NCBI GenBank assembly: GCA_963971305.1
Contig: OZ020317.1
Coordinates: 11,736,001-11,800,000 of the forward strand
Direction of reading: 5' to 3'
DNA from: Arcuatula senhousia
Taxonomy: Eukaryota > Mollusca > Bivalvia > Mytilida > Mytilidae
Length of the DNA stretch: 64,000 nucleotides
The number at the start of each line of letters is the position of its first letter. Position 1 is the stretch's first letter. The translations under genes and the position numbers were made by a program. This document shows, in pieces, positions 21,531 through 33,064 of this stretch. The notes below the pieces were generated by a model that was not told where the DNA came from, did not search any database, and saw only the letters and a program-made list of their open reading frames with translations.

Positions 21531-21943
21531 TTGTCTTGCACTTTGTACTCATTTTTATTTTGATTACAGGATGATAATGATTAATGATTAATTATCATAA
21601 ATAAAAATTTAGCCCTCCTCCCCCCGGAAGCTACAGGAATTTGGCGAAATTGAGCAATTTAGAACCATTTCTTGGGGTGCTTTACTATTTACATGGATGC
21701 ATATCATGATATGACTGAAAAACAATATCTACATTGAATTTTTTCCCACAAAATTTGATCACATAACCTTATAAATAATAACTTTTTGAAAAAAAAAGTG
21801 ATGGAAAAATTTACGGATTTAAAATTGTGTTTTTAGAACATGAAGAAAGGTGTACCTAAGACAAATCAGCCATGGGATGGACAATAGAATAAAAATGAAA
21901 CAACATTGTTTACTTTAATACACTATGTACGTTCACTTAAACA
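21531..21943. other. Spacer
   Basis: 'tttgattacaggatgat' at 21559 echoes intron sequence upstream of the 31-kb zinc-finger gene, but nothing else is recognised. Confidence 0.35.
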
Positions 21944-22300
21944 TCAAAGCCCATTTTCTCTCTTTCTTTCTTGAGAAGACATCCAACACTCGATTTGTTT
22001 CAATTTCACGCCAGTTGTCATGGTGTTCCGGAGATACGTTTTAACTAGGCGCATGGTGCTTACTAAGTGTTCAGCAGTTGCCGTAGATACGGGCATACAA
22101 GCAAGTATGTTCAGAATAATATAAACGGCTGGGTACAAATTCTTATTTGTTCCATTGAGGGTATCTTGCAAGTTACTCGGAACTTTGTCTAGTTGTGCAG
22201 ACCATTGTATCTTCCAACGACTAAGTTCTGACCTGAATTCATCATTTGATAAAGGAATATTTTTTTTGAAATCGCAATCCTTGTATTGATATGTATGCGA
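21944..22300 (-). pseudogene. hAT transposase C-terminal dimerisation domain remnant
   Basis: On the minus strand the frame reads LSNDEFRSELSRWK, then YPAVYIILNILACMPVSTAT and AEHLVSTMRLVKTYLRN-TMT. This is the conserved hAT C-terminal signature as found in ZMYM1-like and related transposase-derived proteins. Typical AERSFS is AEHLVS here. The frame is open upstream of the first Met at 22171 to about 22290, then degenerates. The catalytic core is missing. Confidence 0.7.
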
Positions 22301-23639
22301 TTGTCAGCTTAAACGCAAAAGTTTACAGGTGAGCCTGCTTCTTTTTCGAAAGTTCTCATATAGTTCATCTTGCATGTAAGACCAAATAAATTGTACTCCT
22401 TAAAAAAGTAGTACTTTTTCCTAGATTTCTTCCAAATTTGATAAATGATTCGCTTTGCTGTTTTAGTCGTCGATACAGCTTCAATACTTTGTCGCCGTTG
22501 TCGATCTCTTCAACAGACTACTAGTATCTCGCGAAACCAAATTTTCCCCATGCTGGTGCCATTCTATTAAACTATGATGTGATGATATGAAATAAACAAG
22601 AGAATTTTACTTCTTTACCTAATTGTCGCTAATATGCTTAATCGCAAAAATTGCCCTTCATACGTCTGTATCGGCATAAATATCAGTAAAATATGACGAC
22701 GTGCAGAATATAATGAAATCGGTAACGAAAGTGAAGCGACGTAAGTCGCGCCTTTTGATGGAGCGCACTGTCCAAGCAAAACCCAGGCAAAATCTGGCAC
22801 ATGACAAATTTTGTTTTTCAAAAATGTTCATTGATTTCACATCAGGTTAATTTCCATGCAGATTATTGGTTTATTAAAGTGATGACTTGAATATAATTTA
22901 CATTAAAAATATACAGAAAATCGAGAAATGTTTTTCTTTACACATTGTTACAAATGCTGCTTCGCTCAAAGCAGTTATAAATTATTTACATAAAACGGCA
23001 AACATTTTTTGTTCAAGTGAAAATTCCTTTTTATTAAATGATGAATGTCGGGTGGGCTTCGTGCGGCGGGAAACATATTTTTGTAATTGTTTTCCCAGTA
23101 ACTACCAATTAACTTTGAATGCAGCATCGATCAGCATGGGATCCAATTACGTTATATAGGTACGATAGCATAACCCTTACTCCGTTAGCAGCCGTTTTGG
23201 TAACGATTTCTATCCATTACTTTCAATGGTCTTAGCAAAACTTATTTGTGGTGCTCGAGCAAGAGACGATTTATGACCCGGCACGTCTTACATTTGCTTA
23301 GGAGATGTTATTTTTCACCATAATTAATCATCATATTATCTTACTTAGTAATCAGCCTAATTGATGTTTTGATTTTGAACTAAAATCAGCATAAAAAAGA
23401 AATTATACTACATTTTACGATATATATATCAGGATTTAATTGAAGTATCCACGAAAACATGAATATGAAAATATACAAAAAGATTAGTAAAATTAGTGTA
23501 TGAAAGTTTTTTTTTTTTTTTTTTTGTAAATTGTGGTCAATGGCATGGGCTGGAATTAATGGTAACCCTCACAGGAGAGTTTAGAAGGGAGAGATACATT
23601 TATCGTCAACGTTGGATTTTCTTTTGTTGCTCATCTACG
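22301..23639. other. Spacer, nothing confidently recognised
   Basis: Possible worn upstream parts of the hAT remnant to about 22560. Otherwise AT-rich, with a poly-T run at 23506-23525. The 90-codon frame at 22887-23159 has no recognised motif. Confidence 0.4.
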
Positions 23640-23740
23640 AGACTTTGATGTGTTGCGTTTCAGTTTTGTTTATTACTTTTCACCAACATATTAATAAGGA
23701 GAAAGATAACTCGACCACAGTTTGCCAGATTTCCATGATT
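23640..23740 (+). repeat. Dispersed repeat shared with 52447-52530
   Basis: 'gttgcgtttcagttttgttt' followed by 'caccaacat' and 'agataactc' appears in both places in the same order and orientation. Boundaries and class unknown. Confidence 0.5.
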
Positions 23741-23897
23741 TGTTTAATGTTCAGGTCAGTTTTGCTGGAGTTTTCAACCATTTGTCACTGCCTTTTTTTA
23801 TTGGAAAAGTATGTGTTATTTGATTAGAATTGGGAAATTTGAAATAAAGCTCTCTTATCGTACATAAAACTATGAAACTTTAATCTGAAGAACCTAC

Positions 23898-24099
23898 ATG
23901 TACATAACCGTAGCCAGAATTTTTCAACAGGGGGTTCGAAATGTGAAGAGGGGGGGTTCGATTTCCCTATTTTTTCTGACTTTAATAGTGCTTAACCGAT
24001 TTTTAACCTGATTTTTCCCTATTTTTATCAAATTTTTTGTCCAAGGGGGGGTTCGTCCGAACCCCTCGAACCCCCCCTGGCTACGGGTATGATGTACAT
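23898..24099. mobile_element. MITE with 8-bp target duplication, sister of the 6.2-kb copy
   Basis: ATGTACAT flanks a 186-bp element (23898-23905 and 24092-24099). The ends AACCGTAGCCAG and CTGGCTACGGGTATG are inverted; 'gggggttcga' and 'tcgaaccccc' extend the hairpin. The 8-bp duplication supports hAT, although this target is itself palindromic. Confidence 0.75.
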
Positions 24100-24473
24100 T
24101 TTTGTATCAATTTCGTAACCTTAAACATTTAACTTGTAGGTCGAGGTTTTTATTTTTATCTATAAAAAAATCTCATATTCGCTATAAATTATTATTTCCA
24201 CAAGGCAGGAATGTTTGACAGTTCTAAAAATAGAGCAAAATTTTCCCCCATATTTTTACATAGCAATAATTTTTTAAAGTAAAATATTGGCGATTCTCTG
24301 AGTTCTGTCAGTGAATGTTTCAAAAAATTTGGGACCACATTAATATGGTTAATCGTGTAAGATTGTGAAATTAATTTCAATCTTATCCTTTTCCATGTTC
24401 TACTCACAACCACCACCGATGGAAGTAATAAAATATTTAAAAGGTAGTCACAGCTAGGGCTGTCAAGTTAAAA

Positions 24474-24618
24474 GGGGACGACCATTTGATTTTGAGGGGG
24501 GCTGGCAGTTTTGTACATGTAAATAAATATTCTGGCCTGGACAAAGTTGAAAATAAATAATCTGTCTCGACCGAAACTCCCAGCCCCCCCCTCCCCTCAG
24601 AATCAAATAGTCGTCCCC
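24474..24618. mobile_element. MITE (GGGGACGACCATTTGATT ends)
   Basis: Arms GGGGACGACCATTTGATTTT and its inverted match ending GTCGTCCCC (24618) continue into GAGGGGGGCTGG/CCAGCCCCCC. 145 bp. It resembles the 12.4-kb MITE in design, and a worn relative lies at 33706-33993. Confidence 0.7.
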
Positions 24619-24905
24619 TAAGCTGCTTGCTTAAGATTTGACGAATAATTGAAAGATCAAAGGAAAAAAAATGAACGATCAAAGAAATTTGCTGCCAAAT
24701 TGCCGACTAAATGCGTACGTGATATTTGACAGGTCATGGTAGATATAATATTGCCCCCAATATTCCTCTGCTCTTTACACTTTTGTCATTGAATATTATA
24801 TGAATTAAATGACCACATATTTTTTTTATGTCGATGTCTTTTTTGAAACTTCATGGAACACATATCGGGTCCTACATTGTAGTTTAATAGGTTCGTTTCA
24901 TTTTT

Positions 24906-25275
24906 AACTCACCTGACCCGAAGAGTCATGTGAGCTATTGCCATCACTCGGCATCCGTCATCGTATGTCGTCGTTAACTTTTCTTTAAAAATCTTTGCCA
25001 CTGAAACCACTGAAGGGATTGCTTAGAAACTTTGCACACATCATCTATTGCATGTCCTCTCAAAGATTACAAAAATGTTGAATGCGGCCGCTGTTGCTAA
25101 AAATAGAACAGGGGGTATCAGACCACAGTTTTTGGCTTATAAATGAAACAGTATAAGAGATAGATAAAATCTGATGCAACCTTCCATCTTCAGCTATAAA
25201 AGCTCTTCAAAAGTGTCCATTTGGTCAAAGTTGTCAGATGACCTCTTATAGGGGTTATGGCCCTTTAAGGATGTA
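24906..25275 (+). mobile_element. AGCTCACC-family element, 3'-truncated
   Basis: Head AACTCACCTGACCCGAAGAG with its 14-bp stem partner GAGTCATGTGAGCT, a CGT-rich block, the leader 'gaagggattgcttagaaactttg' and a single monomer start ('gttgtcagatgacctc', about 25228). The match ends near 25275; no tail is found. Confidence 0.7.
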
Positions 25276-25429
25276 CCATGGTTTTGGGCCAAAATCTTAT
25301 CTCTATTCTCACATAGTCCAATAACATTGGTACAGAGAGAAGCATAACAGAATAAAATTAAACAAAATACGACAATAACAAATATGAACATTTTATACAA
25401 CACTGATATACAAATTAAAAAAAAAAAGA

Positions 25430-25447
25430 AACAACACACACACACAC
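25430..25447. repeat. Short CA microsatellite
   Basis: (AC)n of about nine units immediately before the next tandem-core element. Confidence 0.7.
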
Positions 25448-25480
25448 AGGGAAAAAAACATTCAAGAGGTCACAGTTTTT

Positions 25481-26286
25481 GTCTCGCCTAGGCCACGTAG
25501 GCCTGCGACGAATAGTCGCGGAAGAGAGACATAGGTATTTCTTTCCGGCGGCTGCGGCGGCGTCGTAAACCTTTTTTAAGAGTTTTGTGGAAAATGAATT
25601 ACTTAAAAAGTATAATAGTAAGGCATGTGCTATTTGGTAGACAGACAGTTCAGGTTATGGTCTACGCAACTGTCACCATGCCGTATGACCCTGACCCCAT
25701 TTTCATGCTCCAGTGACTCGGTGAACTTAGATTTTTTTTTTTCAGGTTGAAAACTTATTTGTAAGACTTGTGGAAAATCAATTTCTTGAAAAGTATAATA
25801 GCTAAGCATCTGATATTTGGAATACAGACAGATGAGGTTATGGTCTATGCAACTGCTACCATGCCATGTGACCTTGAACCCATTTTCACGTTTCAGTGAC
25901 TCTGTGAAATTTTGCCTTTTTCGAGCTCTACACTTTTTTGTAAGACTTTTATTTGTGGAAAATGAATTATTGAAAATAATAATAGCTAGACATCTGATAT
26001 TAAGGATATTGAAAAATTAAAATAGTGTTTTTGTGTTTGTCACAATGTCATAATGTCATCTGACCTTGACCTCCATTTTTCACTAAATGACTGTAAATAT
26101 TGTGTTTTTCCAGTCTTTTATGTAAGTCTGTTTTTCAGTGACTATGATATCTAGAATCATTTTAGTTGGTCCACAGGAAAATGTCAAGAATTAATTAATG
26201 TATACATGGTATGGTCATGGTATAGTTGAATAACTAGGTATTCCGATGGTGCCGACAGGCGAGACATATTTTAGTGTTAACTCTTG
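25481..26286 (+). mobile_element. GTCTCGCC-family tandem-core element, second core type
   Basis: Head GTCTCGCCTAGGCC...TGCGACGAATAGTCGC folds into hairpins, followed by GGCGGCTGCGGCGGCG. The core repeats 'ttgtggaaaatgaatta' at about 25577, 25768 and 25955 (185-190 bp) and differs from the 174-bp monomer at 10.9 kb. The tail GACAGGCGAGACATA...'gtgttaactcttga' is the same as at 11685. Confidence 0.75.
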
Positions 26287-27095
26287 ATTATTTATATATT
26301 TTATGAGTTTAGATATAATTTGAAGCAGTGAATTGTTTTTACTTGACATGCGTTTGTGAAATTTTAATGTATTTTTAAGCTTAATTGACTAAGTATATGA
26401 CGCCTTAAACCGGAAGACGTATAAGCTAGTAAGAAATCCGCAACCATTAACACGGAATACAAAATCAAATTCTTTTTTTTTTGTAATTTTCAATTTTTTT
26501 AAAAATTAAGACGTCAGGCATATTTTAATTATTGGCGTCCATTCTAGCACCAGAGGTCCATCAAAGCAAAATGACAGAAGCGCGGGAACCTGTGATATTA
26601 ATTTTCGCAAACAAGCCCCAACGAAAAAAGCGGTGCTTTGTCATCCAAACAAGTAACTTGAATAATCCAGCAGACGAATTTCATTCCCTGCAGTCATTAG
26701 ACCTACTTAGTGAACAAAATTTAATGTTTTTTTTGTTACTAGTATTTTTCTCTAGCCGGCTTTGCCTTGAAAATGAAAGTAGAGATTCTTATATTAGTGA
26801 CTTCTGCGAAGACCGAAAAAAATCACTTTCTTGTTCTGTTTGCAAGTGCGTTCTTTTTTCATACTCATGGAAAAGCTTGCATTTCTTGCTGTTAATATAA
26901 AGATAATTATAGAAACAAATGAGATGTGGAATAAGTGTATGTGACATAACCTGCAAATAAACTTAAATTTAAAAAATCCACACAATGGAAAACAGTTAGC
27001 AGCATTCAATGTGTTTTTCAATTGGCCCTGGATTAAAAATAAACTACATATGATTCAAGATCAATCCTAAAGTGCAATGAATACCCTCTTCTTGA
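26287..27095. other. Spacer with one unexplained ORF
   Basis: A + strand frame at 26532-26900 (122 codons, beginning MASILAPEVHQSKMTEAREP) has a basic patch (QRKKRCF) and a hydrophobic middle. I do not recognise it; it has no neighbours or homologue in the window. Probably chance, possibly an isolated exon. Confidence 0.3.
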
Positions 27096-27178
27096 CAAAT
27101 AAAGGTAATAACAAAACTTCAGAACGTGTCCAGAGCAAATGACAAAAACGAATCAGTCATACCGGAAAATTGTTTACC
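27096..27178 (-). mobile_element. 3' end fragment of the RYIDD-type RT element
   Basis: 'aataaaggtaataacaaaac' and 'gacaaaaacgaatcagtcat' match the 3' terminal sequence of the element at 44734 (minus orientation), with an internal deletion. Confidence 0.65.
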
Positions 27179-27179
27179 G

Positions 27180-27281
27180 CTATAGTTCCCCGTGTTGCAA
27201 AGCACGCAACATTTAGATTTAAAATATGCATCTATCACTGGCATGGTAAGGTTAGATTTCTTCAAAGTTAATTCCTTTATA
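27180..27281 (-). repeat. Direct duplicate of an RT-element segment (copy 1)
   Basis: About 100 bp ('agttccccgtgttgcaaagc' to 'cttcaaagttaattcctt') repeats nearly exactly at 27963-28062, 780 bp apart in the same orientation. Confidence 0.85.
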
Positions 27282-27962
27282 AACAACATTGTCGTAGAAA
27301 TCGGGATGGCATATTCACTTTACAATCAAAATTCGACGTGAACAGTTAACTTTTTCAATAATGTATAGATATTTAAAACAAAACTTAGTAAACGACTTCA
27401 CTAGTTTGTGGAAACGATATACGTGTTTTAGTGTTTTGTTTTGGTAATACATCGGTTTTTATCATTAAAATCAGACATACCACTGCAGATCCGAACATAT
27501 CTTTCAAACTGTGAAATATATACTCCGTAAGACGGAGCAAGTGGTAAATCTCCCTCTAAAAAGGAAAATTAACAATAGGAAATGAAAAATCATCCTGTTT
27601 ATCATATATATTTGTGTGTAATTTTTCATTGATAATACGTAAATCTAGTGTTGCGGTTAATCTTTGACATGTTTGATGCAACATAGATTTAATGGTATTG
27701 TAAACTCTTGAACTCTGTCTCAATGAATAATTAGTATGTTTAGATAACGGTGTTGCAGAGACATAAAACTTGTCGTTTGTCTGTCTGCTCTTTTAATGTA
27801 AAATGTCAGCCTGGTCTTGTTATGCATGCACGACTTTAATGATGTCCATTCATGTGCTAGATATTGTCAGTTTGTAGTTAGCCTTAGATTAATAAACATG
27901 TAGACTTTTAGTATTCCGAACTCTTATTCTATATGAAAATCATGGATACATATAATATATGC
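27282..27962. other. Spacer between direct duplicates
   Basis: AT-rich, no ORF or repeat recognised. Confidence 0.4.
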
Positions 27963-27966
27963 ACCG

Positions 27967-28183
27967 CTAGTTCCCCGTGTTGCAAAGCACGCAACATTTA
28001 GATTTAAAATATGCATCTATCACTGGCATGGTAAGGTTAGATTTCTTCAAAGTTAATTCCTTGGGATCTATTTCCGTAATAAAATTAGAAAATGTTGGAT
28101 TGTTTAGTGAAATAATTTCGTCTAAATATCTGTATTTATTATCAAATGTTTTCTGTTGGGGTCTTTTTGAAGTTTTGCCATAA
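27967..28183 (-). pseudogene. Reverse-transcriptase fragment (RYLDE motif)
   Basis: The minus-strand frame reads NKYRYLDEIISLNNPTFSNF, then EIDPKELTLKKSN, and stops after CCVLCNTGN. It parallels RYIDDVLSINNTSFGSW and PPELEIKE in the intact element at 45 kb; the second catalytic Asp is Glu. Upstream palm motifs are absent. Confidence 0.65.
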
Positions 28184-28319
28184 ATTGGAATTCATAACTT
28201 TACAAAATACAAATGACAACAAAGTTCCAGACAATAAAATTTAGATAAGGTCGGCAATAAGGGAAGCACAATTAGTTCCCGTAAATTTACTTTATCTACA
28301 GGAGCTTTTCATGTTTAAT

Positions 28320-28445
28320 CTGCACCATATTTATTTCTTTTGTAATATTTTGATAACAGATTTTTGTTGTCTTCAGCTATTGCCTTACATTCAAGCATAT
28401 GATGGAATTCGTCCCCTAAGCTACTATAGTTTGCAGTGTCTATTT
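28320..28445 (-). pseudogene. LINE ORF2 C-terminal fragment
   Basis: Minus-strand 'SSLGDEFHHMLECKAIAED' followed by NLLSKYYKRNKYG fits the 'GDE.H....C......R' block near the C-terminus of many non-LTR ORF2 proteins. Only about 40 codons remain. Confidence 0.5.
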
Positions 28446-28740
28446 TCCCAATTTATATGTTGAACCATTTATAAAAATGTCTAAAGTACTGAGGAAGGTG
28501 GACTCTGCTACTGCACGATTTGTTTTTGTTTAATTTGATAATCTCTTATATTTCTTACATGTATATCTCATGTATCTGTTTATTATTTGTTTATAACTGT
28601 ATTTGTCATTGTATTGCCATCAACCCCTAGGGGTATACCTGTGCTTAAAAAGGATATTAAAATATTTCTCGATCTTTCCGTTTAAATAGGTAAGAAAGTA
28701 TTTGTTGTTCTAAATCTGCACATAGTTAATGCATCTTTTA
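28446..28740. other. Spacer
   Basis: Nothing recognised. Confidence 0.35.
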
Positions 28741-28792
28741 GGAATGCCGTACCGTGCGTATCTGACAAAACATTTTTTTTTTTTGCCCCAAA

Positions 28793-29390
28793 AGATTCTT
28801 CCAAAGATATCGGAATCTTGATAATGCTCCTAGGGACTTGGCTACATAGGAAGCCTAAGGGCACATTAATCCTTCGTCATGTAACTCCTTCCAAGGTATT
28901 GGAATACAGAACTGAAACTAGGCCTAGTAGTTGCTAAATGGATGTAGATTCTGCCGAAGGTTTTGGAATTTTGATATTGCCCCTAGGGGCTTTGCTGCAT
29001 AAGTAGCCTAAGGGCTCATTATTTCTTTGTCATCCAACTCCTCCCAGGTAATTTAGAATACAGAACTAAAACTTGGCTCAGTAGTTGCACTTTGGATGTA
29101 GATTCTGCTTAGAAGGTTTCGTAATTTCGATAATGCACATAGGGGCTGGGCTGCATAGATAGCAGATAAATAGCATAAGGCCACATTATTCCTTCACCGC
29201 GCAACCCCTCCTATTTTATTTGGAATAAAGGTAATAACACAATTACCGAACTTGGAGGAAAAGAGAACTAAAACTTGGCTCATTAGTTGCATAATGGATG
29301 CAGTGCCGAAGGTTTCAGAATTTTAATAATGCCCATAGGGGCTTGGCTGCATAGGTAGCCAAAGGGCACATTCCTTCATCACACAAATTC
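28793..29390 (+). repeat. Tandem repeat, about 156-bp monomers, four units
   Basis: Anchor 'gataatgc.c.taggggctt' recurs at 28817, 28973, 29129 and 29327. The last spacing is about 40 bp longer because of an insertion at 29226-29264. Each unit also has 'aactaaaacttggctcag' and 'tggatgtagattctg'. No head or tail of the other tandem-core families is visible. Confidence 0.75.
29226..29264 (-). mobile_element. Tiny 5'-truncated insertion of the RYIDD-type RT element
   Basis: 'aaggtaataacacaattacc' plus 'gaacttg' matches the extreme 3' end of the element at 44734 and interrupts one monomer between 'ggaata' and 'gaactaaaac'. About 40 bp: a severely 5'-truncated target-primed insertion. Confidence 0.55.
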
Positions 29391-30877
29391 TTTGCATTAC
29401 CATCACTCCAACTACCAGCAAAAAGTGTCATATCAATACTTATACATTTGATAGTACTAGTGATGCTCATTTTAGTCATGTGTTTTATCGTGCTGTTCTT
29501 GTTCGTGTTTTCCGGTTTTGTCGTTGCTCTTTCGGACTTTTGACGCTATAAATATAACGTGTGAGTTATGACATCAGCAACATTGTTCTGTTATAACAAT
29601 ATGGTGTTAATACAGACTAACATCACCTTTACTTTAGAGGCTTTGGGCAGAGATTTCACATGCTTGCTCATACAGTATTTTAACTGGTTAACATTTTACA
29701 TAGGTATATCTTTCTTTCTCCAGTGTGCACAGTAGCTTAAACATGTGTGCATTGGTTGAAAAATGAAAATAAACTTTATGAAAAAAGACAATTTTGGTCA
29801 GAAAAATGTCTGTCATTGATGAAAGGAATTTAATGAACCATTCAGGAAAATGTGAGTTTAATTCTGCACAGTGATGTTAATGACGTTAGTCCCGCCAAAA
29901 GTTAAAAAAAAGTTTCCAAGAGTTGTCCCCCTTATTGCGACGAATACTCGGAAAAATAAAATGCCTGTACCATATAGATTTGATAAAATATTTGGAGTTT
30001 TATTGTCTTATGTAGTCTGACATAATTATTTACAGTTATCCAAACCATTATATTTTATTAATATTACTAAATAGTTAGAAAAAAACCGAATAGAAGAATT
30101 TTCTATTAGAAATTAAGTCCCGCCCCTTTTAACTTATTTGGCAAATCAGACCAAAATTGATACCTCATTTCTAAAATCGGATTTAGCACCCCGAAGATCG
30201 ACATCGATTGTTTTAGAATTTAACCACATGATAGATCATAAAATATAGAATTTTAGAATTGCTGCTCATTCTTTTGTATTATTGAAAATTATAACCAAAA
30301 AATGATATCAAGATGAAAAACGTAGTTTTTCTCATTCTGATTTACCCTTTTCGTCTAAAAATTAAAATTATTCTTAACATTATTAGCACCTAAATCCAAA
30401 TAAATTGATCAAAAAACGAACCCAAATAAATGATTTTTAATCAATTCGATGGTGCTTATCGGGACCGGTGTTAAACTTCAGTTTCCAAATCCGAGAAAAA
30501 TCATGTTGCAGACAAAATGGTTGCCATGGATACTTATTTATGGTACTATATGAGCAGTATTTTAACGCATTTACATATTTTCTAGATACATATCAAATTC
30601 CTGTTCAATTTGATATAAAATAGCTTTATAATTGGTTTTTAATATTTTAAAAAATATGTTTGAAAGGGTCGGGAAACGGACGTTTTCCCGGAAAAGTGCA
30701 TTAACCAACCTGCGTGGCAATATCTGATCTTTAACATGTTTAATCTTTGAACCAATATCAAGTAATTAAAGCCAAAACATACAAAAATCATATCATTTGT
30801 TGTAAAATACAACGTACTTGAAATAACTTATGGCTGTTATAACAGAATTAAGGCATTGGTTATCATTTTTTAAATGC
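29391..30877. other. Spacer, nothing recognised
   Basis: AT-rich, only short frames, no repeat structure seen by eye. Confidence 0.4.
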
Positions 30878-31190
30878 TAGTAGTAGCAACTCATGTCATA
30901 CCTAAATACATTCCTATTCTAACATGTATTAGTTATTTTCTCAAATAACTCTTTAGAGTTAGATCCTTTACAGTTTATTAGCATTATTTTATATATCTGA
31001 ACTATTTCTTCGGAATGTTATTTTTCCATATAAACCTCTTCTCCCATTTTTTTAATTGAAAATCATTTTTTTAAACCTTTTTTTAACATGTATTACAATA
31101 CAAAATAAACATGATATCATAAAAAAATGATAAATGTTACCATGTGAATACACCATATACTGAAAAGGTAATTAACATGATTTATGTATT
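30878..31190 (+). repeat. Flank duplicated at 13.98 kb and 18.44 kb
   Basis: 'aatgctagtagtagcaactcatg' resembles 13979; 'gttattttctcaaataactct' through 'gtgaatacaccatatact' resembles 18460-18775. Part of it is also like the intron upstream of the first zinc-finger gene (6127-6170). Confidence 0.5.
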
Positions 31191-31255
31191 TGATTACAGT
31201 ATGATGATCATAACTATTGATTAAAATTAACCCATCCCTGATTATTATTGATACA

Positions 31256-31274
31256 CGTCTTTACTATTTTATAG
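31256..31274 (+). other. Probable 3' splice site of the second zinc-finger gene
   Basis: 'cgtctttactattttatag' ends in AG at 31273-31274, 14 bp before the start codon and aligned with the acceptor at 6411-6412. The exon therefore carries most or all of the coding sequence. Confidence 0.55.
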
Positions 31275-31288
31275 GATCTTTATAAGAA

Positions 31289-32515
31289 ATGAGTACCGTA
31301 CAGGGAAAATTTGAAAGTGGAGATTATTTATCTGAGAAGGACACCCCTCTTTACAAAGATGGGGCAATTCATTCTGATGAACAAACGTTTATGTTTAATG
31401 CCTATACATATAGTAAAAGCTTTTCTCAGAGAGATGACCCTGAAATGCACAAGATAATGCATATTGCAGAGGGCGTAACAATCGAACCCACTGACTTACC
31501 CACACACACAGGGGATGGAATAAATGACAAACCTACTCGCTCACGCAAAAAGTGCTTAAAAAACCAACTCATTGACTTACCTACAAGTACGGGGGATTGC
31601 ATCAATGACCAACCTACACACTCACTCACAGAGGGAACAAAAGACTTGCCAACTGATAAACCTTATAAAGGTGATGAATGTGATAAAGATTTTTGTCAGA
31701 TTGGAAACCTAGAGACACGCATCAGGATACATACAGGTACCAAATCTTATATATGTGACGTATGTGGTAGAGGGTTCAGTAAAAGTCATAGGCTACAGAC
31801 ACACAAAAGGATACATACAGGTGACAAACCTTATAAATGTGATGAATGTGGTAAAAGTTTTTGTCAGAACGAAAACCTACGGACACATAGCAGGATACAT
31901 ACAGGTGAAAAACCTTATATATGCTATGTGTGTGATAGAGGGTTTAGTACAAATCAGTCTCTACAGACACACATCAGAATACATACAGGTGAAAAATCTT
32001 ATATATGTGACGTGTGTGGTAGAGGGTTTTATACAAGGCAGAGCCTACAGACACACATCCGGATACATACAGGTGACAAACCTTACAAATGTAATGAATG
32101 TGGTAAAGGTTTTTGTCATCTCGGAAACTTCCAGACACACATCAGAATGCATACAGGTGAAAAATCTTATACATGTGAAGTGTGTGGTAGAGGGTTTAAT
32201 ACAAGGCAGAACCTACAGACACACATCCGGATACATACAGGTGACAAACCTTATAAATGTGATGAATGTGGTAAAGGTTTTTGTCATATCGGAAACTTCC
32301 AGACACACATCAGAATGCATACAGGTGAAAAACCTTATATATGTGACGTGTGTGGTAGAGGGTTAAGCACAAGTCAGAATCTACAGAGACACATAAGGAT
32401 ACATACAGGTGACAAACCTTATACATGTGATGAATGTGGTAAAGGTTTTAGTCGGATCGGAACCCTACAGACACATATCAGGATACATACAGGTGAAAAA
32501 TCTTGTATATGTTAG
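31289..32515 (+). CDS. C2H2 zinc-finger protein, 10 fingers (paralogue B)
   Basis: 408 codons. Residues 1-124 are a non-finger leader with a worn finger-like segment (YSKSFSQRDDPEMHK, about residues 41-55) and two or three copies of a 'DGINDKPT...KNQLIDLPTSTG'-type motif also seen in paralogue A. Fingers of 28 residues start at 125. The first has lost a ligand Cys (KGDEC) and a His (ETRIRIH); nine are intact. Two finger types alternate (CDVCGRGF.TRQ.LQTH and [16 protein letters not shown]), indicating growth by 56-residue units. A TAG (32513) replaces the GAC codon of an 11th finger and truncates it. The leader has its own ATG just after a splice acceptor, so this copy keeps the better N-terminus. 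Presumed nuclear DNA-binding regulator; target unknown. Confidence 0.8.
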   Translation: MSTVQGKFESGDYLSEKDTPLYKDGAIHSDEQTFMFNAYTYSKSFSQRDDPEMHKIMHIAEGVTIEPTDLPTHTGDGINDKPTRSRKKCLKNQLIDLPTSTGDCINDQPTHSLTEGTKDLPTDKPYKGDECDKDFCQIGNLETRIRIHTGTKSYICDVCGRGFSKSHRLQTHKRIHTGDKPYKCDECGKSFCQNENLRTHSRIHTGEKPYICYVCDRGFSTNQSLQTHIRIHTGEKSYICDVCGRGFYTRQSLQTHIRIHTGDKPYKCNECGKGFCHLGNFQTHIRMHTGEKSYTCEVCGRGFNTRQNLQTHIRIHTGDKPYKCDECGKGFCHIGNFQTHIRMHTGEKPYICDVCGRGLSTSQNLQRHIRIHTGDKPYTCDECGKGFSRIGTLQTHIRIHTGEKSCIC

Positions 32516-33062
32516 GTGTGTGGTAGAGGGTTATGTACAAATCAGTCTCTACAAAAACACATTAGGATACATACAGCTGATAATACTTTATAAATGTGAT
32601 GAATGTTGTATTGAGTTTAGTCAGAATGCTATCTTAAAGGGACACAGATACATTCTGTTGATAAACCGTACGAATGTAATGAATGTTTATAAAAGTTTTT
32701 GTTAGATTGGAAACCTACAGATACATATTATGATGCATACATGATAATAGCAAACCTTATACATGTGGCGAATGTGGTAAGATTTAAGTCAAAAAGGAGA
32801 CCCATATAGACAACCTTTTTAATGTGGTGAATGTGGTAAAGGGTTACGTCAGACGGCACACCTCCAGAGACACATGAGGATACATACAGTTTGTACAGGT
32901 GTTAAACTTTACATTTGTAACAAATTAGGTACAGGGTTCACTTTGAATGGAGATGCACAGAAACACATGAGGAATATAGTGATAAACCTTATAAATCTGA
33001 TATGTAAGGCTTTGGTTTTAAAGGTAATAAAACACTTAAAGAACTACAAAATGACATATACT
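32516..33062 (+). pseudogene. Decayed zinc-finger tail of paralogue B
   Basis: At least five further finger remnants follow the stop (VCGRGLCTNQSLQKHIRIHT directly after it, then frameshifted copies near 32590, 32830 and 32920). The last reads 'KELQNDIYW'-shifted from an original KNYKMTYTGDK, matching the final finger type of paralogue A. Several frameshifts; not translatable as one protein. Confidence 0.7.
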
Positions 33063-33064
33063 GG

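Noticed and set aside
31755..32366. 203-codon + strand ORF
   Set aside because: Alternative frame of the second finger array.
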